NCBI GenBank assembly: GCA_015680685.1
Contig: MNCI01023742.1
Coordinates: 1,654,089-1,718,088, forward strand
Source of the DNA: Gnetum montanum
Taxonomy: Eukaryota; Streptophyta; Gnetopsida; Gnetales; Gnetaceae
Length of the DNA: 64,000 nt
Reading direction: 5' to 3'
Shown: positions 11,901-23,940 of the stretch, piece after piece
How the letters are laid out: each line of letters begins with the position of its first letter
Position numbering within the stretch: the stretch's first letter is position 1
Program-made: the position numbers and the translations under genes
The notes under the pieces: generated by a model
The model's input: only the letters and a program-made list of their open reading frames with translations
Database searches by the model: none
Told to the model about the DNA's origin: nothing

Positions 11901-14900
11901 CGAAGACATGGAAAGACCAGTGGAATGTAACAGAGAAGCCAGTTTGTAAGTCATAACTGTCAAGATGAAGATTTAAGGACTTCTTAAAGTAAAGGTTGAC
12001 ATAGTAAGAAGTTGGATGTATAGAGAGAGAGAGCTTTTAAACATCTTGAAGATAATAACAAAAAGAAGGATCAAGTCCCAAATCTTTGAAGCTGGTTTAA
12101 AGGGAAGGGTAAACAGTTAATCAACGTTTTTTTCCTGAAAGAAAGGGTTTAAATATATGATAATAAGGTGTTAATGTACAAATTCTCAAAAAAAGTCCTG
12201 CCTCTAGGGCCAAAGTAACAAAAACTGATTACAACTGCATACCAGATCAGGTGTTCCAACAGTTAAGTATGGACTCAAATCCTACAAAATACATGACAAC
12301 CAGCCATTCAACAGTTTAAACAAACAAAATCAGGACTTCTGCCAACCATAACATAGCTTAAATACGGATAAACAAACCAGCAGTAGCTATAGACATAGCA
12401 GACAGGATAAACCACAAACCCGTCAAAGCTTCCTTTTTCTTTCCATTCTCCACTGAGTTGGGCTGTTCCAATTTGGCTTATGTAGGGCATAAGGAGATGC
12501 CCAAATCTTGAAACATTGTTTAAAATATTCATCATGTTTCCTAAGCAGCAGCTATTTGGTATCCTCTGAATTCAACCTTTACTTTTTAAAGTTAAAGTAA
12601 ACGTTGACATAGTAAGAAGTTGGATGTACAGAGAGAGAGCTTTTAAACATCTTGAAGATAATAACAAAAAGAAGGATTAAGTCCCAAATCTTTGAAGCTG
12701 GTTTAAAGGGAAGGGGAAACAGTTAATCGACATTTTTTTCCTGAGAGAAAGGGTTTAAATATATATTAATAAGGTGTTAATGTACAAATTCTCAAAAAAA
12801 GTCCTGCCTCCAGGGCCAGAGTAACAAAAACTGATTACAACCGCAAACCATATCAGATTTTCCAAAAGTTAACAGTCTAAACAAAAAAATCAGGCCCAAA
12901 AGTCAGGACTTCTGCCAACCATAACATGGCTTAAATATGGATCAACAAACCAGCAGTAGCTATAGACATAGCAGACAGGATAAGCCACAAACTCATTATA
13001 GCTTCCTTTTGCATTCTATTCTCCATTGTGTTGGGCTGTTCCAATTTGGCTTATGTAGGGCATAAGGAGATGCCCAAATCTTGAAACATTTTCTAAATAT
13101 TCATCATGTTTCCTAAGCAGCAGCTATTTGTTATCCTCTGAATTCAAAACCTCCAGAACATCCTGAAAAAGTTTGAACATTCTGGTCTCCTCCTTTGCAA
13201 GGTTGGGCTGTCTTTCATAGCTTCTTGGCGTTTCTTGAAATCTGCAAATTACTTGCAGAGTGCGGTAGTTCCAGCACATGAAAAGGGCAAATTTCTATTC
13301 TATAAAGCATATCCCTCGTAATAGCTCTAGTCTTACCCATCTGCTGATCCCTGTCATACTGATCCTTTTGCTCAATTTCGTTGGGGTCGTCAGGGGGAGG
13401 TGATGGCAAGATGGGCATGGTGACATGGGAGGCATTAACATTTTTAGATGATAGGTTATAAAAACTGCAATTAAACTGAGGGGGGAATGGTGACATGGGA
13501 GGCATTAACATTTTTAGATGATAGGTTATAAAAACTGCAATTGAACTGAGGGGGGAATGGTGACATGGGAGATATGGAGAAAACTGAGTGGAAAAACATC
13601 GTTATAGCTGTGGATAATAGATTTACTTGAGGGGAAAAGAAAGCGACATGACCTAAGGAGCTTAACAAAATGAACATTGGGCCTTTAGATCCTTCACCCT
13701 AATATGTCATTGAAACTATACATAATCTTATTCTAATATACGGTTTCTTGTAGTCTTCATACGTATGATTTTTTTAAAATAAAAAAAAATCATTTCCACC
13801 TAAAGTTTCTCAATCACCTATTTAGGCAGAAGTCTGTAACCAAGCGTTAAAATCTGTGCAGTATCTGTGGAGTGCCTACACACTGACTGCACTCCTAATT
13901 AGTTTTACTTCAATGCATTTGTATCAACTAGTCATTTCCAAAACTACCTGATAACTTCATATATTTTGTATATTGTTAGTTCCTAATAATTTGTGTAATA
14001 ATCCTTGCATTTTCTGCATGAACATATTATGCTGCATTGTTCTTAGTTGGATGTAAAGCTGTGTCGGATTTCAATAATCACCATCGAATTATAGCTTTCT
14101 CCAGAATTGTGGACCAGTAGTGTATGTTTTCTCTCAAACAGCATACATTTATTCAACAGAGCGTTTAAGGGTGTTGCTACTTGTCTTCTGGTCAACCGGT
14201 CTCCTACCATAACATTTTCTCGACTCAAACTGAGCAGCCACCGCAACCTATCAGTTTATTACCTCTACATAATGACGTTTACTGTCTGTATTGCTGTAAA
14301 TTTAAAATAAGGTTTTACCCCTGTTTAAATTCAAACGAAACTGTTCCAGACAGACTCTGAAGTGTTTAGAATTCAAATGTTCCATTCATCAATAGAATGA
14401 GGAATTTTTACTCAAACTACAATTTGAATATATTGCAACTTTGAAACTAAGGTTGGGATCGAAAAGCTATTTTCTCTGTGGGATTGATTGATCAAAATTA
14501 TGTATTATTTGAATTTTACGTTGCTTGAAAATTATCTTTCAGGTATAATTATTTCAGGTGATTTATTTTTTTAAGTCAGACTTACTTGGTGACTTCTCTC
14601 TATTCAGTTCATATGCGAATGTTAACCCTTCCTCTAGGCCACGTATTTAAAGGTTCATTTCTCTAACCTGAATTAATTCTTCCAATCACCAACTCATGCG
14701 AGGGAGGAAAAGGATATTTGGGCAGCTTCCAAGAAAAAAAAAACAAACTAGTGTAAGACATGTAGCAACTAGTTAATTCTCAGGTTATACCGACCATTTC
14801 TTCAGATCTACTTTTAGGGAGCATGTAGTTTATTATATTCTATAATTTGGGTTGTTCATGACATCAGCTATACGTAATCGATGGCTTGTTAAGGAAAAAC

Positions 14901-16245
14901 TCTGAATAGGAGTACATTTTGGACTTTGGATTTATAATGTGAATTGTGAATCATGACTATGTTTATGAATAATATCCTCTTATTAGTTTATTTTCAATAG
15001 CTTGTCTTTTGTTTTAATCTAATATATTATTCACATCCTAAGTAAGAAAACATAAAAACCAAGCATCCTGACTGATTTTAGATCAACTTGCTTATTGGTT
15101 AGCAACTATTTGCCATCTTGTTTACTCGGTTGGACATGTCATCTTGTTTACTCTGGGTTATTTCTTATTTCCTGTAGATAAATCCCCTCTTCTGTTATAT
15201 ATGTCAAAATTAACTGTCTGATTTTTCGTGGCTTCTGCGAAGAGTTTCAAGTTCTCACATTATGAACTGTCCAACCGCCGCACTGTATGAAGTGGCCCAA
15301 AACTTTGGGTACATTATATAGTTTTGGCATTTCAGGAGTTCTGGTATGCACTTCTTGACGGTGTCAATTTTATCATTATTATCTTACCTTGCCATCAGCA
15401 TCCTAGCCTTGTCCCAATGAAATTTGGGACTCTTAGGATTTAAGCCTAGGTCTCCACAGCCAAAATGTGGAATTTTTACCACTAAATTACAACCATAAGT
15501 TTATATTTGAAAGCGAGCTCATATCATGGTTTTACAGCCACATGTCAACCTGATGCTAACCTTTTCATTTTCACATCTAGGCTTGGGACTGGCAATGGTA
15601 GAGTTTATTATTAACCTTGTGTGATATGATAATGGATCTTTATGAAAGTAGTTTATAAACAAGCTAATTGACTTTCAGGCTTTGGATACATTCAATACTG
15701 CTGTGGTCTCTCCGATTTACTATGTGATGTTTACAACTCTGACAATTGCTGCCAGTGTTATCATGTTTAAGGTGAGCAATTAATCAGCATTTGTGAGCAT
15801 TTTAGTTATCTACTGCATCAGTAGACTTCGGTATGCCAGAAACCATGACTGCTACATGTCTTTGCACATCTTGATGCAGGATTGGTATGGCCAAAGTGGC
15901 AGCAAAATTGTAACAGAAATTTGTGGCTTCATTATTGTTCTTTCTGGGACGGTTCTGTTGCATGCCACAAAAGATTACGTTAAAGGACCTACAATGAGTA
16001 TGACCAACAGATATTGCATTTCCCATTGTTTTCTAGAAGACTCTTCTGGATGTATAACCTTGTATTCATAGAATGTTGATTTGACTTAATGACAATCTGA
16101 ATGTTTTGCAGGTATTTATACATCATTGTCACCCTCCTTATCAGCACGTCTTACTAATGTAAATGGAGATTTATCTCACCATCATGATGAGGAGGAAGGT
16201 TTATCTTCTGAAGAGCTTGCTGTTCAGAAGCATGAGCTGTACTAG
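8930..16245 (+). CDS. NIPA: NIPA-type magnesium transporter, nine coding exons
   Basis: Coding exons are 8930-9056, 9150-9206, 10408-10498, 10599-10759, 10933-11060, 11228-11365, 15679-15771, 15880-15997 and 16112-16245. All introns are GT-AG and the joined frame is open, giving 348 residues. The protein is a multi-spanning membrane protein of the NIPA family (DMT-like superfamily). It starts [18 protein letters not shown] and has the family motifs [56 protein letters not shown] and [19 protein letters not shown]. It ends in a hydrophilic tail ([17 protein letters not shown]) likely to face the cytosol. NIPA proteins are described as Mg2+ transporters of plasma and endosomal membranes; transport here is inferred from family. 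Length is normal and nothing is broken. Intron 6 is 4.3 kb and holds duplications. The start ATG is the one that places the family N-terminus correctly. Confidence 0.95.
11988..13150. repeat. Tandem duplication of about 0.55 kb in NIPA intron 6
   Basis: About 11988-12570 and 12590-13146 are diverged copies of the same sequence, from GTTGACATAGTAAGAAGTTGG through AGCAGCTATTTG to TATCCTCTGAATTCAA. Copy 2 lacks or rearranges a few short blocks. Short minus-strand reading frames within it (e.g. [15 protein letters not shown]) look like protein but match no family I recognise, so it could be an old processed gene fragment. Confidence 0.8.
13417..13572. repeat. 70-base tandem repeat, 2.2 copies, in NIPA intron 6
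   Basis: The unit starts ATGGTGACATGGGAGGC and ends AACTGAGGGGGGA. It occurs at 13417-13486 and 13487-13556, with a partial third copy to about 13572. The full copies differ by very few bases, so the duplication is recent compared with the 0.55-kb one next to it. Confidence 0.9.
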
Positions 16246-18294
16246 TTGGCAATTTGTATCGTAATGATGTGGGAATTTGATTGTTGAAGTCATTTGAAAA
16301 GGGCTGTCACAATTGCCCTAGTTTGAATTGGTGCTTTATACCTGATAAAAGATTCAAATCCTCTGCAATGTTTTCATTGCAAGCTAACAAAAACCAAAGC
16401 CTTTCAAGCATGATTTCATTGCAAACAGAAAAGAAATTTCAGGTCTGGAGATAGGATCTGAGCTTTCAAAATCTTAGAAAACATGGAGCCAGGCATGAAG
16501 GGTTTTTTGGTATTAGCTGCTTGGAAAGGTACACATGGGTAAAGTTGTTTCCACGAGCATGTTGTGATATAATTCAGTCATGTCCACCACATCAGGTTTT
16601 CATTGAGTTTTCCTCGTGAAGTTGTCTCTGGCAGAGTCGTGATTCCAGTTTATCTCAATAGAGTATACTTATTGATTCTTAGACTGAATTCCATGCATCG
16701 GACATAAATTCAATTCCTTGGAATTATTGGCTACATAAAGGTTCAAGATTCATATTATTTTGTCAAAGTATAATCACAGTCGAACATAAGTGTATTGCAT
16801 GTATTATGCAATTTGAATATGCAAGCAGTAACATAAAATTCATTTCATGGAAGCATTATCAGAATTAAATATGCCTGAAGTGGGCGTCTCATGAATCTGG
16901 CCGAATGAATTACCTGTTTGTTGTAATAATGATTGGCTATTCTGCTGTACGTTTCCGCTTTTATACCTGATTTGTTTAAGCAAATAAACACCAAAGGGGC
17001 TTGTGCTATACAGCAACTGTGTCAATCATTTTATAAAATACTTTTCTTGGTCAAGGACCAGCAGAGAATAATTGCGTCTTTTTTGGTGTATAAATTCAAG
17101 GAACACCAATAAGTTGGCAGGCGTTATTACGGTTTGCCTGGACATAATTATGATGTGAAGTCATAATTAAGAGGGCATGAGAGTCCACAATTTACTCACA
17201 TTTCCAAAAGCATCATCAGAAGGCAACGGTGAATAGGCTTTGTAGAGCATATCTTGAATCTTTAAGTAAATGTCTTTCGACTATGACAAAAAGCTGCGAA
17301 ATGATAAATTAAAGACGGGAAACACCTTTTAGGTTACTCAATATTTTTTGAAAACAAATTCAGTAAGCAAATACTTGACTCTAATTTTTATCTTTACTTT
17401 CTAGAATTTGAAATCCTCGGGTAAAGCTTGCACCACAATTTTGAAGATTTCTGTATACGTTTAGCATTTTCATCACTCAGTCCAACTTTCTTCTGGCCAC
17501 TCATGCATACGTTGATCATGATTATCACTTTCCTAACTCATGTATAGGTTGATCATTATTACTTCCGTAGATAGCGCTTTCATGAACTGGGTCCCGTCGC
17601 TGTCATGTTTCTTGTTTATCCAAACTAATGGTTTCCAGACGTGAACTATGTTTTTACGGTGTCCAATTGCAAAGGTCCTGTCAACGTAACAGTTCCTTTA
17701 TCATAAATTTGCCTCCAATGCTATCACTGTCATGGATTCTTGTACGTATATGCAAAAACTTGCAACATGTTATGATTTGGAGCAGAAGATTATGGCCCAC
17801 AGAGAACAACATAGTTATCACCATGATTTATAATTCAGATCAACATGAAAATTCAGGACCCAATTATTGTTGATATTCGCTGCCACTCGCTGCCACAGCA
17901 CATGGAGCCAAATGAAGACGCAAGTAAAATCGACTTCCCAACAAACTCGTCAGAATACTGAGGTCGTCGTTGGCATTGTGGAAATTGTTCTCAGCGCCAC
18001 ATGCATTTTTTTTCTTTTTATTTTTCTTGTTTTTTTGAGTATCATTCATGGCTGGTATCTTCAATTCATTGGGAACCATAAACTGTAACCTTTTAGGGTG
18101 TTTTTTTTGGCAGAGCACAACTACCAACCCTGTTGATTTTTTTTTGGCTGCCAGCCATTTTTTCGGTTGGGAGACCAACTACCAATCTCAGCCTATCTTT
18201 AAGGTTCTATTAAAATAAAATAATTTTATCATCATAATGATAAAGGAAACTCTCTTGATTATAATTTTTTTTAGACCTCTCTCTCATCAGTTTG
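16246..18294. other. NIPA 3' UTR and intergenic sequence
   Basis: The first few hundred bases after the TAG at 16243-16245 are probably 3' UTR; no single polyadenylation site stands out. The rest is AT-rich with only short frames. No coding or element signal was recognised. Confidence 0.4.
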
Positions 18295-18560
18295 TTTGAC
18301 TTTGCTATGGTAAATAAATAATTGACTTTGCTATGGTAAATAAATAATTATCATTGGGGGTAAGAGATGAACTTTTTTACCATAGATGAACTTTTTTACC
18401 ATAATTGTTATTATTTTGGGAACTGCTTTGTAATTTAGACTTTATCGTTTGAAAGTAAATTCTTAGTGAATCAATTTGAAATTTTTTAATTTGAAAAAAA
18501 TATAAACTTTATCGTTTGAAAATAAATTCTTAGTGAATCAATTTGAAATTTTAGTCAAAA
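18295..18560. repeat. Cluster of short direct and inverted duplications
   Basis: TTGACTTTGCTATGGTAAATAAATAATT occurs twice in tandem (about 18297-18350). GATGAACTTTTTTACCAT occurs twice just after (about 18367-18402), and its TTTACCATAG core is the reverse complement of CTATGGTAAA in the first pair. A third pair, TTTATCGTTTGAAA...CAATTTGAAATTTT, is at about 18441-18490 and 18506-18552. This may be a decayed small hairpin transposon. Confidence 0.6.
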
Positions 18561-19094
18561 TAACCATTTCCAAAAAGTTCTGTAGCAGCAAACTTCTTCC
18601 TGGTCCTTGCCTCCTTGGTAGTACCCTGGTTTGTCTAAAAGATTGAATATTTTAGCAGCAGCCTTAATTCATGCCGTTGGTCGTGACTGCAAGACTGAAG
18701 CAGCGTTGGTGTAGATATCTACTTGAAAGATGGTCTTAACAACAATAGTAAAACCATTGAAAAACAAGATAACTGTATCTTTAGCACCATTTCTTCTATG
18801 GCTCACAGTGTTGTCACATAACAGCACGCGCAGAGCAAAGTTTTCGAACCAACTGTGAGCAGAGTTTTGCACACAAAACAAACAATAAGAGATCGACTTC
18901 GGTGTATCAACAAGCCAGATCGAGGAGATTATTTCATTACCTAACAAACCCAGAAACAAAGATACAGAAGCATAGGTAAGCCTGCATTTACAATAGGATT
19001 TCAGAGCTACACAATAAAAGGATCCATCGCAGATCTGGATGCAAAACCAAAGCCAAAACCAAAATCAAAGGGAGGCAATGCAGAGAATGGGTTG

Positions 19095-19532
19095 TTACTC
19101 CTCTCCTTCTTCATCGCCCCCTGAAGACTGGTACCAAATCATGACCAGAACAATGAGCAGAATAAAGGCCACACCGAATGGGGATCCACCCATCCTGTGA
19201 ATGGAAGATGAATCCACGTTGTTGATCCCCAGGAATGCTGGCAAAGCCGGTCTTTGGGTGGATGAAAGCCACCTGATTATTATCAGCAAAATCAGAGGCG
19301 ATAGCATCACCATTGTTGGATTGATCTCCTCCAGCTGTTCCAGGATTGTGCTAGAAAACGCCACTGTTATTACAGCACCTATCATGGCCGCCAGCAACAC
19401 TGCCTGTGTAGGAATTCTTATGGCGTATGATGGAAACACCGCCATTGCAGTTGCTGAAAAAACCCACTGACCTACAAAAACCCACGAGAGGATTTTCGCA
19501 AACCCACAAAAAGGTTTCGATACAACCGACAC
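19095..19532 (-). CDS. Small plant membrane protein, single exon
   Basis: Uninterrupted frame of 145 residues with hydrophobic segments at about 14-29, 43-62, 73-89 and 118-134, and a very acidic C-terminus (GGDEEGEE). The core MAVFPSYAIRIPTQAVLLA, the loop after NPTMVMLSPLILLI, and GGSPFGVAFILLIVLVMIWYQ look like those of short uncharacterised plant transmembrane proteins. I know no established function. The inner ATG at 19445 (residue 30) would give 116 residues and matches where I would expect such proteins to begin. The first 29 residues could be a genuine signal-like extension or untranslated leader, and either start is possible. It is the only other intact host-type gene in the window. 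It converges with NIPA across about 3 kb of sequence without recognised genes. Confidence 0.75.
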   Translation of the reverse strand: MSVVSKPFCGFAKILSWVFVGQWVFSATAMAVFPSYAIRIPTQAVLLAAMIGAVITVAFSSTILEQLEEINPTMVMLSPLILLIIIRWLSSTQRPALPAFLGINNVDSSSIHRMGGSPFGVAFILLIVLVMIWYQSSGGDEEGEE

Positions 19533-19534
19533 AG

Positions 19535-19645
19535 AGAATCAGCAATACCCACAACGATTTTTGACAAAAGCCAGCAGGAATCAGCAATGCCCACAAAGAT
19601 CGTAACAAAGCCCACCAAGAATCAGCCAAACCCACAAAGAATTGG
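19535..19645. repeat. Degenerate tandem repeat upstream of the small membrane protein gene
   Basis: The words GAATCAGC-A-CCCACAA recur at about 19537, 19577 and 19618, separated by related spacer (AAAGCCCACCA, AAAGCCAGCAGG). The tract begins just upstream of the first ATG on the minus strand, in the leader or proximal promoter. It produces a spurious Leu/Trp-rich reading frame. Confidence 0.65.
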
Positions 19646-21149
19646 CCTTGAAAAAGAGCCAGGCGATGGCTGATGACACGGAGAAATAGTGATAAGTCTC
19701 AAAGATTGCGATGCTGGATTGCTGCTAACAAATGCCACATTGCTCCGTTAAAACAGGCTGCAACAGCTGTCACAATCGGATCCGGTTATTTTTGGATTTA
19801 GCCTTTGCCGGGGAATCAATCATGTGAGGGGAAGCTTCTTTCCGCCGATCCTCATGGCAGATCTCCCGTCCTGGTTACTCCTGATGGCGTCATTGCTCAG
19901 CACCAGCATTCATGGCGGCCGTGGCCACTAGATATTATTATTATTATTATTATTCTTTTTTTAAAAGTTTTTTTCTGCAATTTCAGAGCTCAAGCCGAAA
20001 GCAGGGTTAGCAGGACCTGCTTGGAACAATGTGATCTGAAGCTTGGCTGTCAATTTCAGTCTGGGATTGTTGGGTTCACAAGACTGGAGGGTTGTGGGCT
20101 GCCCTATAATAATCTGCACGTCCTGTTTTGGTTGACCTCATTCTGTGCAAATAAAGCTATATAGAAAGAGACAAAAAATTTGCAGTTGATGATGGTTTCA
20201 ATGCTGTAAGAAACAAAGAATATGAAATTGCTGCAGTTGATGATGGAGTAAATATATATCATATGCAGTTGTTGCCTGAGCTATTCTGCACCCTGATGCA
20301 ATCCCACTGCCTCCAATTTGGATCCATGGGCAACTTGGATTCTTTTCTCATGTCACTGTGTCATCATCATCCGTGTCCAAATTTCCCTGTTTCTGTTCTA
20401 CTGCTCGCGTGCCACAACCTCAGCCCTTGAAGGTGTGTTGTGTGCAGGGTTATGCATTTTGTCTACAAATTTTGTGCTTGTGCCACCAACTTCTGTTACA
20501 AATTGTATTAATCTTGAGGTTGCTTTTTTGGGTAACACAAAAAGGGATTTAAATCACCGTCCGGACAGTTGGAAGTGAACAGAGCATGCATCACGAGGGA
20601 TAATGGTACGATGCATCACGCACTAGCACGGTTTTTCAACGGCTAGAGGATGATGAATTGGTGGTTGGTGCTTTAAGCAAAGGTAGCACTTGCATGTAAA
20701 AAAGTTGTTGATGGCGATGGTACCCTGCAAGACCCACGAAACTTCGTTGGAAAAGGTTGTATTTTAGCATGGCTTCCCAAGGAACCAAACGTCTTCCATG
20801 TGATTGTAGATGATAGAAATAACTTTTGCAACGAGTTAAAGAAAAGAGATGAATAAAGGTTGGAATTGTTATTGTAACCACCTTAAAGGGGTGAATGAGC
20901 ATGAGCATGCATATTTTAATGGTTTGCTTTATCTAGATTCTTCAAATGACCAAGGCACTAGGTAGTTTTTTGTTAACCTTTTATCTATTGACGTGGCATG
21001 TGAAGTACATTCCTTAATCTTATGTCTTTTTCCGTCTTTTGAAATTGAAGTTTTATGATGTTTAAGACTTATATGATCTATTGGAAAGATATTATATTTT
21101 CATAAAAATAAAGATAAACTTCACAAATTCACCAGCATCAATGGAGTAG
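19646..21149. other. Intergenic, with an (ATT)n microsatellite
   Basis: An ATT microsatellite of about eight units lies at 19931-19955. Short open frames exist but show no recognised domain. GCAGTTGATGATGG occurs twice, near 20182 and 20233. Nothing else supported. Confidence 0.4.
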
Positions 21150-23110
21150 CAAAAACTAATCATACAAGCTTTATTGCTGTAACATTATAATGTTGTCTCA
21201 AAAGGGTAGTCATAGCACAAAAAAGAAACATGTGTAACTCATCTTTAAGGGCTCTTGAACTACACAACCTACAAATGCATTCTTCTTGGGGAGAGTTGAA
21301 TTCATCTTCTACTTTCAATTCTAAGATAATGTAAACTTAAGTGAAACTTGTTGATAGCATTATGATACTAGATTAAAATAGCAGTGAAAGATAATAAGCT
21401 CTCAAGAGATATTCTATTTTTTCAACCATTGCATTCCCTAAAAATACCAACCATGATCTTGTGAATCTTTAAAAATTGCTTTAGAGAATTTGTCTTGCCT
21501 TGAGATATGTAAACAATCAATATATGTAATGAATTGGCACCGGACTTGTGCTTCTAAAGGTAATAAATCACATTCACACAATAGTGTTTGCATCTTCACC
21601 TTTAACTCATTGGGAAGAATTTTTTTTTTTTGCATTTTTTAATATCTTTCTAAAGTTTAGCACTTGAGTTCTGCAAACAAAACATCCATACAATACAATA
21701 AGATAGATGATAATATGAAAAATTTGTTTTATGACCTTCCAAGCTTAGAGTCCTAAATCCTTGCACTTACTTTTGAAAGCATATAGAGCCTTGAAACCTC
21801 CTGCTATTCTTTCTTTAATGTACTTCCCCCACATGTAATTGTTTATATAAACAAGACCTAGATATTTAAAAGAATATACTATTTACACATTGGTACCTCC
21901 AAATTGAAAGTTATAATAGGTGTTTTTTGTACCTCATTATCAATTTGGTTTTATGCACATTTACTTGAAGACCAAATGAGCCACAATAATTTTCTAAAAT
22001 ACGAAACATATTTTGCATACCTTCTATTGTAGTGGATATTAAGGCAACATCATCTACACACAAAAGAAGATTTGGTGCTTGGGATCCAATTTTAATAGCC
22101 TAACTATCTTGCTTGTTGCATAACCATTGCTACATTTCTTAACTATAATTTTTCTTTGGAATTGAAATTTTTCTCTGAATTGTTGTTTATAATTTCAATA
22201 ATCACTTTCTCATACAATCTTTGAGTTACTGCAATCAAATATGAATAGAGGCCAATTTTATGCAAGTGCAACCATAGTTTTGTATGAACCATCAAATCAT
22301 ATGCTTTTGCAAAATCAATAAAACAAATACAAATTTTTTATGAGGCATTTTTACAAATTCCATGCCTTTACAAGTAACTAAGTGATTAATAGTGAAGTGA
22401 TTTTATCTAAAACTTGTATACCTCCTTGCCCTGACCTAGTTAAATTTAGCCCAAGAACTGATTTTCTTTTCTAGGAGAGTACCCAACAACTTAGCAAATA
22501 TATTACTCACAACAATCATTTGATAATTGTTCAAATTATTTTTATTTTCCTTTTTATATAATAAGATATCTTTATTAGTTTTCCAATGGTGATTTAATCC
22601 TTGATCCATTGTTGAATTTAATCTATACCAAATTTCTCTTTGAATAACAAGTATTGCTCATTTTAATAATTTTGCATATAAACCATATGAATCTATCGCT
22701 TTGCTAGATGCTAAGTTTTTAATAGCCTTTGTGAATTTCTCAAGAGTAAATTGGAAAGATGATTACTATACAATAGCAATAGAATTATCTTCTTTTGTTG
22801 TAAATAGTTTACTGTAGAATGAGCAAATATCTTTAAAAGAAAATTAAATGATGAAGAGACTTTATGATGAAAACATTGCCAAAATTATCTAGGCTCTTTT
22901 TTTAATGGTGTAAGCAAAATATTCCTACTACCCTTGATAAATTTCTTTCTGTTAATTCTAATTAAGCATTTATATATCTTAACTAAACTTTATCAATGCC
23001 TCTTATTTGCATTCTTGATATTTTGTTTACTTTGCACTTAATCTTGATCAAACTAAGTTTTTTGAGCACCCTTTTGTTTTGAACATAACTTATTGAGCTG
23101 TTGTAAGTAA
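21150..23110 (-). pseudogene. Decayed non-LTR (LINE-type) reverse transcriptase
   Basis: Minus-strand translation, broken by frameshifts and stops, shows the expected order: an RT start (FTKAIKNLASSKAIDSYGL, about 22760-22680), NLNNYQMIVVSNIFAKLLG (about 22540-22470), CFIDFAKAYDLMVHTKLWLH (about 22325-22265), the catalytic box LLLCVDDVALIST (about 22065-22030) and SFGLQVNVHKTKLIM (about 21985-21940). A Cys/His cluster resembling the C-terminal zinc finger of plant LINE proteins (CRLC...ELHMFLLC) follows at about 21290-21190. The active-site VDD is kept. I assign it to the non-LTR elements with good confidence; the clade cannot be named by eye. No endonuclease domain could be recognised upstream. 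Confidence 0.8.
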
Positions 23111-23212
23111 AGTTTGTTTAAGCTCTACATGTTGTCTTTCAAGAGTCTATTTGTTATGTGTTGCATCCATATATTTTCCTTGACTTTAAGATGACTATGT
23201 ACTAAAATTTTT

Positions 23213-23300
23213 GAAGTGTTAACTTAGTGGTAATAGTCTTCATTTGGTAGTCATAGTTACAAGTTTGATTCTTTTGGGTAGCCTTGATTTATAAATAAAA
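23213..23300 (+). repeat. tRNA-like SINE head with A and B boxes
   Basis: GTTAACTTAGTGGTAATAG resembles a pol III A box, and AGTTTGATTCT about 30 bases later resembles a B box. Related A-box words occur at 23941-23959 (minus), 43493-43511 (minus) and 60333-60346 (+). This looks like a tRNA-derived SINE family rather than a tRNA gene. No clear 3' tail or TSD was found. Confidence 0.45.
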
Positions 23301-23759
23301 GAAATTCTATAAAAAAGTATTCTAAAATTGGTCCTTTAGATCCAAGGAAATACCAATCCTTAGTTGCATATAAAAATAAAAATGTAGTTGAGGATTGAAA
23401 AAATAAATAATCTAAGGATATGAAAAATCAAGTTAATGTCAATGAAGAATGATCAAATAACAATGTTTTTACTTATATTAAAGAAGGTATTGATTAGTCT
23501 AGAGAGATAGCTCATAAGGCAAATTTGTCATTATCTAACAAAAAAATGTTAATACAAAGATTAAAACTAACATTGACAAATAAGAGCTACCTAATTGTAT
23601 AGATTAGTGACATAAGGTTAACATTAAAAGGTAAAGTAATGATGATATAGAGTATGTGTCACTAATTTCTTGTATATTTTCATATGTTGGTATTTCACCA
23701 TAACTTTCTATTATTACTTGAAATACATTTGCTATCTTAAATTCAAGCATAGATATTGA

Positions 23760-23870
23760 AAGTGGGAGCAGGATGGGGGGTTGTTTGGGGCGGGGGGCGA
23801 TAGCGGTGGTGTGTGTTGGTGGTGTTTGTGGGGGGTTGTGTGTGTGGTGTGGGGGAGGGGCTGTGTTGGA
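23760..23870 (+). repeat. G-rich GT/GGG tract
   Basis: About 110 bases are almost free of C and hold more than six runs of four to six G (GGGGGG, GGGG, GGGGGG, GGGGGG, GGGGG, GGGG), inside otherwise AT-rich DNA. Such a strand could form G-quadruplexes. The Pro/Thr-rich frame on the minus strand is a by-product of this composition. Confidence 0.8.
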
Positions 23871-23940
23871 ACCTTGAAATAATTGTAATATAGGTATGCC
23901 CCAAGATATATACTCTAATTAGAACGTTATAACTCAACAA

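Noticed and set aside
12308-13511. A gene nested in NIPA intron 6 on the minus strand.
   Set aside because: The frames are short, lie in duplicated sequence with stops, and match no family I can name. At most it is an old gene fragment.
19201-19470. An open frame on the plus strand antisense to the small membrane protein gene.
   Set aside because: It is a shadow of the real frame; it lacks membrane or domain logic and ends by chance.
19351-19635. A 94-residue Leu/Trp-rich minus-strand protein.
   Set aside because: It arises from the tandem repeat and runs in a different frame into the real gene.
23213-23300. A functional tRNA gene.
   Set aside because: A and B box words are present, but no cloverleaf or acceptor stem can be drawn, and similar heads recur as dispersed repeats.
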